A stretch of DNA of 64,000 nt from Strigamia acuminata (GCA_949358305.1 OX442314.1:44772581-44836580), one strand, 5' to 3'. Numbered from the stretch's first letter, positions 42,387 through 51,986 are shown. A program made the numbers and translations. The notes: generated from the sequence alone by a model not told the origin.

Positions 42387-43164
42387 CTGCAATGATGGAA
42401 ACAAAATAATTAATAAAATTGCCAATAACACGGAGATATATAAGGGTGGGCTCGAGGAACGTCGCCAAAACGTGCGGCCGTTCGTCGAGTCCGATTCCTG
42501 TTCATCGATTCGTCCTTGTCAGGAAGAAAGAGTCTTCTTGGCACATCTGGCTCACGTCCAATGATAGCCACGAGACGGGATCAGGCATCTTAATCCGGAA
42601 ATTCTCTTCGGATTATTTAATATTTAAAATTAATGTGTAATAAATTAAATAAACTCGCGAAATCGTTCGCGAAAATTCCAAATTACATTTTTAGAACATG
42701 TAAATAAATGTTCTTGTCGTAAAAATAAATTTATCTAATAATAACTCCAAAATTCGGAGTTAAAGTAGAGTTAAAAAACGAATCTAAAATAAATTAGTGT
42801 CATCAGAAAAATTCGCGAATAACATAACGAAAAAAAATAGAAAACAACGTTCTATTGATTATTCCAAAATCTACCCAATAAATTATTCCCATTCCTGGAA
42901 ATATAAAAAGAAAGCTCGTTTCCTTTGTCTCGTTCGTGTCAATTGTCGTGAGTCATTTTCAAGGAGCGAGGCGACATTAAGTCTGCGATCGCGTCCTTGA
43001 AAACAAACAATAAGGAGAAAATACAATCGCTCTCGCGATCGTGGATATTAGTATAATAATTATACACTATTTCGAACGCAGAGCGTTCATGTCAAGTATT
43101 AGTCAAATGTTTCTCATATTCAACCGCACGGAGCTAAGTCTCGTGCGTCGACACCGACTACTAC
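42387..43164 (-). other. Intron of the two-exon gene
   Basis: 778 bases, AT-rich, with donor CAG|GTAGTAG and acceptor TTGCAG|ATG on the minus strand. Splicing joins two codon boundaries (phase 0) and keeps the long frame open. The sharp drop in GC between the GC-rich exons supports it. Confidence 0.65.
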
Positions 43165-43260
43165 CTGATCGGGTGGAACCACGTTAACGTCCTGGTCCCA
43201 ATTTTCATTAGCATTATGCTCGATTTCAAGCATTTCCTCGTCCCCTCCTTCCTCAGCCAT
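43165..43260 (-). CDS. Unknown two-exon gene, exon 1 (32 codons)
   Basis: Exon 1 starts MAEEGGDEEM after a CTCACG context, is strongly acidic, and ends PPDQ at the donor. Without splicing this frame stops after 46 codons. With splicing it continues into exon 2 to give 954 residues. Its ATG is about 480 bases beyond the element 2 pol stop. Confidence 0.6.
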
Positions 43261-43738
43261 CGTGAGGATTGCGCGTTCAGTCAGACCACGATAAAAAATG
43301 ATTAAAACTCCTCGTAAAATGGATCAAAAACTCGGTTAAAAATAAACTCGATGTGTATCACGTGCGGACGGCGATCAGCTGATTTAGCGGAAGTCCGGGT
43401 GAAAACGAGGCTATCGTGGTGGGTTCTGGGTAATTTACTCCAGAACCAGGTGTTTATGACTTGTGCGCAGCAGCCCGTGCGCATGTTACGCTACGGGGCT
43501 CCTTTGTTTCTACACCCGTGCGCGATCGCTGCTACGGGGTCTTTTGCACGCGGTATCCGACCCGTGCCGATAATTTTGCTACGGGTCCCGCGTTTCCACG
43601 CCATCTTGTGACGTGAATTCGACCGAAATCGCTTGTTGGACTTAGCGAAATTTTTCAGAGTCTCGGATTTTGATGGCTAGCGCTGTCGATCAATCAATTT
43701 TTTTGTTTTTCAGCGTCGCCATCGACTCGTAACGTTTT
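43261..43738. other. Upstream region of the two-exon gene, after element 2 pol
   Basis: Non-coding. It holds a hairpin with GGTTCTGG arms (43422-43447), the threefold repeat below, and an A-rich stretch followed by TTGATTGATCGACAGCG (minus strand), where a 3' LTR could begin. No second LTR copy is visible to test this. Confidence 0.45.
43474..43585. promoter_or_regulatory. Three operator-like CCCGTGC...GCTACGGG repeats
   Basis: Units at 43474-43498, 43515-43539 and 43561-43585 each begin CCCGTGC and end GCTACGGG after about 24-25 bases, while the middles differ. Conserved inverted ends with variable centres, spaced 41 and 46 bases apart and 200-300 bases upstream of exon 1, suggest binding sites or promoter hairpins. 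The function is inferred. Confidence 0.4.
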
Positions 43739-46700
43739 CTACTCCTTTCCTACGACCTTTCCGTCTTTTATAAACGGATTACTTCTACGGGGCCGCAGGT
43801 GATGAGTCGAGACAGGTACGATATTTTTTGTTGTTATTTGTGTCTGTACCTCCTCATGTTTCTTTTCTTTTTTATCCGTGTTTTTTGTGTTTGTTTCAGG
43901 AGTTTCTCCTGTTTCCCCCCCGACCAAAATTGGATCCGGAACGGATTCAACGATCTCGTTTACCGGAGGTGAAGGGGCGTCGAAATACTCCTCGTTGTCA
44001 CTTGGCGGTGCTTTTTCCGACTCGCCAGCGAACATATCGACGATTTGGCCGTCAGTTTTAGACTTGACTTGGCCTTTGGCCCACATTTCTTGCGGGAATT
44101 CCGGAATGTACGGAGTTAACTCTCGTACTTGTATCGATTTATGCTCGGTATTGTCCTCGAGCTTACGTAATTTATACGCGTTACCGCCATGCTTGTCGAT
44201 GATCACATACGGACCATCTCTCTTGTCGGCCAAGCTGGCGGTGATTCCTCTCGCTGCATTTGAGAGGATGTGTGTGTCCTTCCACACCAAATCATTGATC
44301 TCGAAATTCACAAATTTTCTACCGCTTTTATCTTGTAAAATGCGGTCGCGCATGTTAAAAATGTGCGCCATCATATGCTTGTATGTGTTCGAAATTGTTT
44401 GCTCCAATTTATACACGTACTCATGTGGTTTCTCAGGGTCCACCACATTTACCGACTCTGCCACTCGTGAGTCCCAAGGCACTCGTAGCTCTCGGGCGAA
44501 GTTGAGGTAGGCCGGAGAAAAATCTCTCGTCCTTGAGACCGTCGTTCGTATGCTGAACGCGATCTCCCTCAAGTATTCATCCCACCTATTGTGGATGTCA
44601 GTGAATATGCTTAGTGCATATTTAATGTTCCTGTTGAGTCGCTCAACGGGATTTGTTCTGGGATTGTAGGTCGAAGTATGTGACGCCACAATCCCGAATT
44701 TCTCACAAAACTTACCCCAAATTTTCGAGATAAATTGGGGTCCGTTATCGGATATTATTTTACGTGGAAATCCGTAACGTAACGCTACGTCGTAGATACA
44801 TTCAACGATTTTTTCTGCTGAAGGTCTAGCGACGGCGTACAACTTGGGCCAACGAGTTGCTACGTCCATTATAACGATGATGTACGCATTTTTATTTCCC
44901 GTAACGGGTTTTGGGCCCATCACATCGACACTTAAACAATCAAAAGGCGCGTAAGGCCCTAAGAAAATAGTTTCGAATGGTGATTTACTCCTCGGCTTGC
45001 ACGCTTGACATCGCTGGCATTGGTGGACAAAAAGAGCAATATCTTTTTTCATCCCTGTCCAGTGAAAAAGCTGTGTAGCACGATAGAGTGTTCTGCTTAC
45101 TCCCGCATGACTTGCAAGCGGGTGCCCGTGTAACAACCACAATATACGACCAATTAAGGAAGCAGGTATTACTACCTTTACTGCGGTGTCTGATTCACTC
45201 AAGTCATCTTGGTGATTTGGGTGATGTTTCACCAAAAGGCCGTCATCCAATAGGTAATCTATGGATTCGTGTGCATAACGGCGCTTCTGCCTTCTGGTCA
45301 GATTGGGCGGATATTTTCCTGTCAGTACGAACTTAGCTCTATCCTGACATTTCTTGTCTAATTTTTGTTGCACAATTATTTCCTCCCTTGTTGGGGGATT
45401 GCTTTTCATTTGCTTGCCGACACGAGCGTGGAAGGCGCTTAGAAGCGGGTCATTTATTCTCCGCTCTAGCTTAATTTCCCTCTTTGCCTCTGGGTAATTG
45501 TCAGCAGCTGGTTGGTATAACCGCGTCCAAAATCCACAGAATTTTACATCTGCCGGAGACGCGGTAGGAATTTCATTCATTTTCCTTAAATCCCAACGGT
45601 GACAACTCGTCGGGCAGTAAACGATGCGGGAATCATCCTCGCCATCATCGTCAGCGTCGATAGGATCTGACACTGGTGCCCGTGACAGAGCATCAGCCAC
45701 GACGTTATATTTGCCGGGCTTGTATTGAATGGTCAAGTCGCATGCCATCAGTTCTAACTGCCATCTGGTTAGTCGACCGGCTGGCTCCTTTAATTTCATT
45801 AGCCATTGTAACGCTTGATGATCTGTGTGGACTACAAATTTGGTATATTCGAGATAATCTCTGAATTTCCTTATGGCCCACACAACGGCCAAACACTCCA
45901 ACTCTGTGGCGTTGTAATTTTTTTCAGCGCCTTGGAGTTTGCGACTTATAAACATGCACGGCAGGTCTTGTTCGACTCCGTCGCGCACGTGTGTTTGGAG
46001 CAATGCCGCTCCTAACCCAACTCTGCTGGCGTCCGTATGTAATATGAACGGCCGGTTTAAGTCGGGTAGAGGCATTACGCCGACTTCCGTCAGCATCCTC
46101 TTTATTGCATTAAATGCGATGTTGCACTCATTTGACCATACAAATTCGTTTTCATTCTTCAGGAGGTCGGTAATTGGGGCTGCCACTTCAGCTAGACCCG
46201 GTAGCAACCTGCCGAAGAAGTTTATCATTCCCATAAACCGTTGGACACCTTTAACGTCCTCGGGTGGTGGGAAACGATTAATCGCATCGATTTTCTCGGG
46301 GCCGATTGCTAGCCCGTTGACACCAATGCGATAACCCAGGAAGGCAAGCTCCTTTCGACAGAACTTGCTCTTGCCCGGGTGAACGTGTAACCCAGCTTTT
46401 GCCAGCCGGGTGAGCACTTGGTCGATGTGCTCAATGTGCTCTTCGAATGTTTTAGAGGCAATAACTATGTCATCTAGGTATGCCCACACAAACTGATGCA
46501 GGATATCACCCAATACGCTTTCGATTAGTCTCTGAAAGGTACTGGGAGCATTCACTAAACCAAACGGCATGACGTTGAACATCAACCGTCCAATTGGCGA
46601 GTAAAATGCTGTCTTTAGTTTATCCTCTGGCCTCATTTCTACTTGCCAGTATCCCTTCGACAGATCCATCGTCGTAACCCAAGAAAAGGGGCTAAGCTCT

Positions 46701-47812
46701 CTCAAAATGGATTCGATAGACGGCATCTGTATGGGATCTATCTCTGTCACCGCGTTTAATGGGCGGTAATCAATGCATAGACGCGGATCCGAGCCCGGGC
46801 GCATCACGAGCACAACTCGCGTCGCGTATTCTCCCTGGGCCTCGGAGACAATACCGCTGTCTAGCATTTCTTGGCACATTTTTTGCACTATTTCACGTTT
46901 TTGCGGGTTCATTCCCTTATACGCAACTCGTATAGGTTTATTATCCGTCAATTTAATTTCGTGAATAGCCCTATTCGTTCGGCCCGGTTTTTTCGACAGG
47001 ATCCCCTCATATTTAAGTAGGACCCTTCGTAGGGCTGCCGCTTCGTTTAATTCTAAAGCGGCGTCGGCGACAAGCGTTTCTACTACATTGTCCCGTTGCA
47101 ATTCTGCTACGAATGCTTTAAAATCGTAGTCTTGAACGAATTTCTTTAGGCCTTTCTCCCACTGTGTCTTGTCGGCCGCTTCTTTTATAAGAGCTGGTGG
47201 CACGACAATTGCGGGTCTCTCTCTATCATTTCTGATATAATTCCAAGATTTCGTTATTGGATTTGGTTGTATTTCCATTGAGGCCATGAGGTCTAAGCCC
47301 AACAGAAAAATTCTGTCGCATGTGGGCAGGACCAGGAAAGGGTGCTGTTCTACCCCTCCGAGCCACTCCATGGTCAATAATATAACTCCTTTTGGACGCG
47401 CCATTCCGTTGGCGGTTTTTAGACGTACATTTTTATTAACGCCTTTTATCTTATCGGTGAGACCCAATGATGCTACTATGTCTTCGGAAACGAACGAGCG
47501 ATCTGCTCCCGAGTCTAATAGTCCCATAATTTTTTCGCGTTCTATTGTCATGGGCAGCATACATAGGCGGCTGGTGTATTCGACCGCCACGTTGCACATG
47601 AAAACACGAAATTCTTCTGTGTCTTCGTTGACTACTTGAGGTAATTCTTCAAGCAGTAGGTTCGGTTCTTCCGCCTCAGCCTCAGCGTTTGCGGTAATTA
47701 CCTGCAAAGCGTTGTTGGCCCTGTCTTGAATTTGGGCGTTAGCTATGTCACTACCCATTTCTTTGACTGGTGGCGGCTTATCGAACCCTTTGTTGAACCC
47801 CTTCTTCTTCAT
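43739..47812 (-). CDS. pol: Element 2 pol polyprotein, 1357 aa from the first ATG
   Basis: Protease has DSGA at 100-103. Reverse transcriptase has YLDD at 445-448, with the DYRPLN and MPFGL blocks before it. RNase H begins near TDAS (593-596). The integrase zinc finger uses H897, H902, C932 and C935. The catalytic D963, D1022 and E1057 follow, and a GPY motif is at 1200-1202. The acidic, Lys-rich tail is about 130 residues. The order is Ty3/gypsy, and all catalytic residues I can check are present, so the element could be functional. The frame is open upstream of the ATG back to the slippery sites, so the natural product is a Gag-Pol fusion made by -1 frameshifting, not initiation at this ATG. 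Confidence 0.97.
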   Translation of the reverse strand: MKKKGFNKGFDKPPPVKEMGSDIANAQIQDRANNALQVITANAEAEAEEPNLLLEELPQVVNEDTEEFRVFMCNVAVEYTSRLCMLPMTIEREKIMGLLDSGADRSFVSEDIVASLGLTDKIKGVNKNVRLKTANGMARPKGVILLTMEWLGGVEQHPFLVLPTCDRIFLLGLDLMASMEIQPNPITKSWNYIRNDRERPAIVVPPALIKEAADKTQWEKGLKKFVQDYDFKAFVAELQRDNVVETLVADAALELNEAAALRRVLLKYEGILSKKPGRTNRAIHEIKLTDNKPIRVAYKGMNPQKREIVQKMCQEMLDSGIVSEAQGEYATRVVLVMRPGSDPRLCIDYRPLNAVTEIDPIQMPSIESILRELSPFSWVTTMDLSKGYWQVEMRPEDKLKTAFYSPIGRLMFNVMPFGLVNAPSTFQRLIESVLGDILHQFVWAYLDDIVIASKTFEEHIEHIDQVLTRLAKAGLHVHPGKSKFCRKELAFLGYRIGVNGLAIGPEKIDAINRFPPPEDVKGVQRFMGMINFFGRLLPGLAEVAAPITDLLKNENEFVWSNECNIAFNAIKRMLTEVGVMPLPDLNRPFILHTDASRVGLGAALLQTHVRDGVEQDLPCMFISRKLQGAEKNYNATELECLAVVWAIRKFRDYLEYTKFVVHTDHQALQWLMKLKEPAGRLTRWQLELMACDLTIQYKPGKYNVVADALSRAPVSDPIDADDDGEDDSRIVYCPTSCHRWDLRKMNEIPTASPADVKFCGFWTRLYQPAADNYPEAKREIKLERRINDPLLSAFHARVGKQMKSNPPTREEIIVQQKLDKKCQDRAKFVLTGKYPPNLTRRQKRRYAHESIDYLLDDGLLVKHHPNHQDDLSESDTAVKVVIPASLIGRILWLLHGHPLASHAGVSRTLYRATQLFHWTGMKKDIALFVHQCQRCQACKPRSKSPFETIFLGPYAPFDCLSVDVMGPKPVTGNKNAYIIVIMDVATRWPKLYAVARPSAEKIVECIYDVALRYGFPRKIISDNGPQFISKIWGKFCEKFGIVASHTSTYNPRTNPVERLNRNIKYALSIFTDIHNRWDEYLREIAFSIRTTVSRTRDFSPAYLNFARELRVPWDSRVAESVNVVDPEKPHEYVYKLEQTISNTYKHMMAHIFNMRDRILQDKSGRKFVNFEINDLVWKDTHILSNAARGITASLADKRDGPYVIIDKHGGNAYKLRKLEDNTEHKSIQVRELTPYIPEFPQEMWAKGQVKSKTDGQIVDMFAGESEKAPPSDNEEYFDAPSPPVNEIVESVPDPILVGGETGETPETNTKNTDKKEKKHEEVQTQITTKNIVPVSTHHLRPRRSNPFIKDGKVVGKE

Positions 47813-47817
47813 GAATG

Positions 47818-47881
47818 GCGCAGACGGTCGAGAAGTTATTTCTTCGCCGCCTGCGCTGACTCGTTTTTTGACTCGTTTTTT
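47818..47881 (-). promoter_or_regulatory. -1 ribosomal frameshift signal between element 2 gag and pol
   Basis: Two A-AAA-AAC heptamers in the gag frame (47875-47881 and 47863-47869) each fit the X-XXY-YYZ slippery rule. After 6 bases comes a 10-bp stem (47847-47856 with 47818-47827, one G-U pair) with an inner GAAG/CTTC stem. The gag TAA (47836-47838) lies in the loop. The -1 frame from the slip sites is open into pol. Confidence 0.88.
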
Positions 47882-49062
47882 GCCATGGCGAGTTTAATCT
47901 CTGCCATCTGCTTCATTATCGCGTCAAACTTAGCGTCTTCTTTCGCTGTTCTTGGGCACTCATTGGAATAGTGGCCCGGTTGGTTACACTTGAAACAGCG
48001 AATATTTGATTTGTCTCTTGGGGCTTCAGTCGATTTCTTTTTTTCAGGGTCTACTTTCGATGGTGGCGTGTAATTTTTTCGAAAATACTTCGGAATTCGG
48101 CCGGCATTTGGTTTTAACCTGGCGCGAAATTCTTCTACCGCTCTATCTCGATGGATGAGATGTACTAGCGGTCCTTCCTCATCGCAACCCGTTGATAAGG
48201 TATCGCGATAACTTCGTATTTCTTCGTCCGTCGAATAATCGTCTTTTTCTTCTTTTTCGTCTGATTTTCCGACATTTTGTTCGGCTTCCTCCCCCTCCTT
48301 GACCTCCTCCAATGTCGCTTGCATGGCTGACGCTGTCGGTGCCTTTTTAGGGGCGGCCAAAGGGTTGGAAGGCAGCGTGGATGTCAGTTTATTTTTTATT
48401 TGCAAACCAACGCTAGCTTCCGCCAGTTCCATTATACCGCTAAGATATTCAGTAGGGCGCATGATCTTGTCTGTCGCCCCATATCTTTCCGCACTCAACT
48501 TGAGACGGTTTGCGGTTGCTGCTTTCTCCGCTTCGGGTAAGGCGGAATAATACCTCTTCTCGATATCTATCGTGTTCTCGAACAGGAAGGCGCTCATCTC
48601 CTCGTAGCTACCTCCTGTCGGTGCCCTTTCTTCAAGTAGCACCCTTTGCGAGTATTCCGACAAACCGCCGAGAAAGAAAAGGTTGAATCCCGTGGCATGA
48701 AATTCCATCGGGGCCTTTTCGAACAACAATCTGGCGCGAATGTCGTAATCCATTATGGTTTCACCAGGCATCTGGCGAAGACCTCGCATCTTTCGGCTCA
48801 CCTCCTCGGGTGTCTCGCCGTAGCGCAGGTCGAATCTCATTAAAAAGTCGTCCCAATTGACGCCTTTCAATCCTTGGTACCACTCACGTGCCGAGCCTGT
48901 CATCAGCTCGACAATACCGTGGGTGAGCATGTCTCCTACGGTGGCTTTAGTGGCAGTCTTAATTCGAATTACTTCGTCAAGGAAGCGATCTCCCGCTTTC
49001 CATGACCCGTCGAAACGGTTCTGAATATAAAATTGCCACCTAATATTCCCGGTAACACTCAT
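47836..49062 (-). CDS. gag: Element 2 gag, 408 aa
   Basis: The start is set at the ATG of MSVTGNIRWQFY, about 35 bases after the PBS-like site. The longer frame starting at 49191 would run antisense through the BTB exon and is unlikely. Residues 1-190 carry the retrotransposon gag pattern (EWYQGLKGVNWDDFLMRF). A classic zinc knuckle, CFKCNQPGHYSNEC, sits near the C-terminus, so the protein has capsid and nucleocapsid parts. Its end overlaps the tandem slippery sites. Confidence 0.9.
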   Translation of the reverse strand: MSVTGNIRWQFYIQNRFDGSWKAGDRFLDEVIRIKTATKATVGDMLTHGIVELMTGSAREWYQGLKGVNWDDFLMRFDLRYGETPEEVSRKMRGLRQMPGETIMDYDIRARLLFEKAPMEFHATGFNLFFLGGLSEYSQRVLLEERAPTGGSYEEMSAFLFENTIDIEKRYYSALPEAEKAATANRLKLSAERYGATDKIMRPTEYLSGIMELAEASVGLQIKNKLTSTLPSNPLAAPKKAPTASAMQATLEEVKEGEEAEQNVGKSDEKEEKDDYSTDEEIRSYRDTLSTGCDEEGPLVHLIHRDRAVEEFRARLKPNAGRIPKYFRKNYTPPSKVDPEKKKSTEAPRDKSNIRCFKCNQPGHYSNECPRTAKEDAKFDAIMKQMAEIKLAMAKNESKNESAQAAKK

Positions 49063-49096
49063 GGTGTCACGTCGGGAGACAGCGTATTTTTTCTTT

Positions 49097-49108
49097 ACGC
49101 GGTCGCCA
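49097..49108 (-). other. Element 2 primer-binding-like site
   Basis: The minus strand reads TGGCGACCGCGT in the expected place before gag. The first eight bases match the kind of PBS seen in many insect gypsy-like elements. Instead of an LTR, the BTB exon begins next to it. Confidence 0.4.
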
Positions 49109-49109
49109 G

Positions 49110-49491
49110 TGCTACGATTACGATCGTTTCGTTTGCTCAGATCGGTTCCCCATCGAGAACGAAACCAACACTGCATCGTTCCCGGACACAAGTTCCGTCG
49201 TCATGGAAATCATCGTCAAATTCATCTACGCGCAAGATATTCCACCCCACGTTGAAATTCCGGACTACGTAATGCGAGAAACAATCATCGCTGCCGACAA
49301 GATGCTGTTGCACGGTCTATACGACTACTATTTGGGGAAACAAAGGGGGGAGATAAAGGAACAGCTGGCGAAGATGCAAGCGAAAAAGAAAACATTCGAG
49401 TCGGTTGTTAGGAGTGTGAAGAATCAGGCTTTGAAGCAGAGGTTTTTGGATACTATAAGTCAACTTGTGGAGAGGGAGAAGGATCTGAAAG
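49110..49491 (+). CDS. Host exon encoding the C-terminal half of a BTB/POZ domain
   Basis: The plus-strand frame, open from 49056, reads FPDTSSVVMEIIVKFIY and then IIAADKMLLHGLYDYY. This is the spacing and hydrophobic pattern of the second half of a BTB/POZ domain (dimerisation and adaptor fold, often in ubiquitin-ligase substrate adaptors). A Lys/Glu-rich helical stretch follows to the exon end. The exon ends at AAAG|GTGAGT, a near-perfect donor in phase 1. A CCAG acceptor after a T-rich run lies at 49106-49109. The first in-frame ATG is at 49203, but the domain extends upstream of it, so this is an internal exon. Other exons are not visible. The precise BTB family is unknown. Confidence 0.55.
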
Positions 49492-49747
49492 GTGAGTGTG
49501 AGAACCTTTGACAAGTTTTGAGCGGAAGTTGTGTGATTTATTTAAATTAAAAGGAAAACTTGTCACTGGGCCATGTCAAGTGATTTATAGCCAAGTAAAT
49601 AAAAAAGTTTATTACATTAAGATTTTTTATTCATATTTTTCTTGAATTTTAATTATTCTGATTTTATTTATTCACCAAAGTGAGGAAAATAGTATGTTTG
49701 AGATTAAATGACGAAACATACTCCTACCGGAGATATTTTGTACTAGC

Positions 49748-49779
49748 ACACAGATTAGAGGAATTCCTCTAATCTGTGT
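49748..49779. repeat. Perfect 32-bp palindrome (copy B)
   Basis: Same as 17162-17193. Confidence 0.9.
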
Positions 49780-49862
49780 ACTAGCACTTGGCTAGACCAT
49801 AATAGTAAACTTAAACATGGAAGCGGAAAGTGATGCAATGCTACGTTGTTCAAAGTTTTCAA

Positions 49863-49904
49863 ATTATTATTATTAATATTATTATTATTATTATTATTAA
49901 TAAT
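49863..49904. repeat. ATT trinucleotide microsatellite (copy B)
   Basis: Same as 17277-17318. Confidence 0.9.
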
Positions 49905-49948
49905 AGAAAAGTGCTTATAGAAGAATTACTCTTATAAAAATTACTGGG

Positions 49949-50164
49949 TTATTCAGCCATTGATAAATCGCATTGCATTCCTCGGTCCAATGACCTGAAT
50001 CTGCAGTTCGAAAGGACACCAAATTGCGAACGGGTTACGACTATTTTTCCGGTTTCGGCAATGGAAGTTGTGAGTGATTGGCCATCGTCAATCGTATGTG
50101 CGAGTGTGCGAGTCAAACAGGCTGTCGCGCTTAGAACGAACAGAAGAATAAACACAAAATTCAT
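49949..50164 (-). CDS. Possible small secreted peptide, 71 aa
   Basis: An open frame has an earlier in-frame ATG, but starting at MNFVFILLFVLSATAC gives a typical signal peptide: a short N-region, about 12 hydrophobic residues and a small-residue cleavage site. The predicted mature part is about 50 residues with two Cys, ending LSMAE. No relative is recognised and no splice sites or promoter are obvious. It may be chance in AT-rich DNA. It lies antisense to the BTB exon, about 460 bases beyond its donor. Confidence 0.28.
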   Translation of the reverse strand: MNFVFILLFVLSATACLTRTLAHTIDDGQSLTTSIAETGKIVVTRSQFGVLSNCRFRSLDRGMQCDLSMAE

Positions 50165-50391
50165 CGGAAAAAATCTATAAAGATTAAAAAGTAGGGTCAG
50201 AAACGACCTTGCAGTGGTGTCTGGACTGGCATACAAGGCATGAGTCATCTTCGTCACCGATTGGCGGACCATTGTGACCATCTTGGGGTCCTTTCAGGGG
50301 TTTGGACACAGGTTAGGGGACTTCAGGGTTTCCATGTTACCGCATGTTACGCCTTAATACAAAAAAGAACACCGTAATCCGTGATAACTTA

Positions 50392-50530
50392 ATTATTTAT
50401 TCACTAAAGTATTTTATTCGACATTAAAATTTGTATCAAGCTGTAATTTATTCACTAAAGTGTTTTATTCGACATTAATATTTGTATCCAGCTGTAATTT
50501 ATTCACTAAAGTGTTTTATTCGACATTAAT
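50392..50530. repeat. 51-bp tandem repeat (copy B)
   Basis: Same as 17806-17944. Confidence 0.85.
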
Positions 50531-50681
50531 TCTCCAAACAGGAAAAAGGGATATATTTGTGCTCATCATTTCAGGTTAGTATTAAATTAGATTGTCTCGG
50601 TCTCGGTGATATTTTATCATTGACTTAAAGGAGTTGCCACATGAAAAATACAACAGGACTTTATATGATGTATTTTTATAC

Positions 50682-50719
50682 GTAGTTATCAAATTTTCGG
50701 TCAAAAATTTGATAACTAC
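50682..50719. repeat. Inverted repeat, 16-bp arms (copy B)
   Basis: Same as 18096-18133. Confidence 0.9.
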
Positions 50720-51959
50720 AATTTCGTTGATTTTAAGAGATTGCCCCTTGCGCTTCACTGCCTTGCTTCAAAAGCAAAAAAGCAAATTGGTAATTATTTA
50801 TTTATTTATTAATAAAAAAAATTAAATGAAAATATAAAGTTTATTTTATGTTTCTAGAACGTATTAAAATTATGGACGTAAGTCTCAATCGCAAATAGAT
50901 GTTTCCTTACCACCATTGGCTCTCTAACAACAACAGACCGAATTTTGTGCTTAAATAATTTACACTGGCTGCTCACATTCCCGACATGAAGTTCTTACTT
51001 CAATAGAAATCAATTTTTTTTCCTTTAACCGTCTTGGACGATTATGTCGAATAGAACGGATCACACACAATATGCGCAAGTAAACGTGTGACAATTAGTT
51101 TTGCTCATGTGGCTTTGGTGCAGTTGGATTATTGGAAAATGTTTGACAAAAACGACTTTTGACATGTGATTTTATTCATTTTATTGTGTTGGACAGCATT
51201 CTTTCTTGGGATTGTATCGAATTATCTTCGTGAAATGATTCTTCGTAACTCCTTGCCTATTCAATGGCCATTTGAGGTTTTGGATTTTAATTACGATTTA
51301 GCGTCGAAATATGTTTGGTTTTTTTGACACGTGGAACGGGTTTTGTGACAAATTGTGACAGTTGCAAAGCTGTTTTGTAATGCAGTAGTATTTAATTATT
51401 TGATCTTCTGGGCTACCGTAAATATAAAGATTTGTTCTCTCTTAAGCAACTTTCCTTGTTTTTTGTGTGTGTGCCCCGTATCCATAACCTGAGGAAGGAA
51501 GCTATGGAAGCATCGTCTCGAGTAGTTTCTCGACGGTTCTCGGAATTCGTCTTTATTTCACAAACGCTTCAATCAGTGAACTACTAATTTAATTTAATTT
51601 AAACTATTCGACGGAAATTTGGTATTTAAAGTTTCAAATCTTTAAATGGAAAAAGGGTAAAAAGTAACAATTTTGATTATTCCAGAACAAAGGCACGCGC
51701 CATTTTTCATAACTGCAAAATCACGAGAAGCTGTTCGCTTTTTCTCATTTCGGTGTGTCTTACTGAGTTAACGAGCTGGTGGAACGAAGCGAGTCGAGAA
51801 TATCCGTAAAATAGACAGAAAAGTTAATTTTTTAAATTACATAATATACGTCAAAAACATAATTTTTACTAATAATTTTCACACGTTGAACTTAGTTTAT
51901 TTTAAAAAAAATGGTAAAAAATATTAGGAAAACCGTTTTGAAAAAAGTCTTTATTTCTG

Positions 51960-51986
51960 CTATGCATGCACAATTATCATGCATAG
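51960..51986. repeat. Inverted repeat, 9-bp arms (copy B)
   Basis: Same as 19374-19400. Confidence 0.85.

Larger units (their letters stand above)
43739..49108 (-). mobile_element. Element 2: Ty3/gypsy-type LTR retrotransposon lacking a visible 5' LTR
   Basis: PBS-like site, gag, -1 frameshift signal and pol follow in transcription order. The frames are intact. Upstream, where the 5' LTR should be, lies a plus-strand BTB exon. No LTR pair can be found. The element is probably truncated at the PBS, or its other parts lie beyond nested insertions. Confidence 0.75.

Noticed and set aside
42387-42431. Hydrophobic leader on the 937-codon frame, which would suggest a signal peptide or env-like protein
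   Set aside because: The leader is the pyrimidine-rich end of an intron running into a TTGCAG acceptor. No membrane segment occurs in the remaining protein.
49063-49191. N-terminal extension of element 2 gag from the first ATG
   Set aside because: It crosses the PBS-like site and runs antisense through the BTB exon. The ATG at 49062 begins the gag-like sequence.
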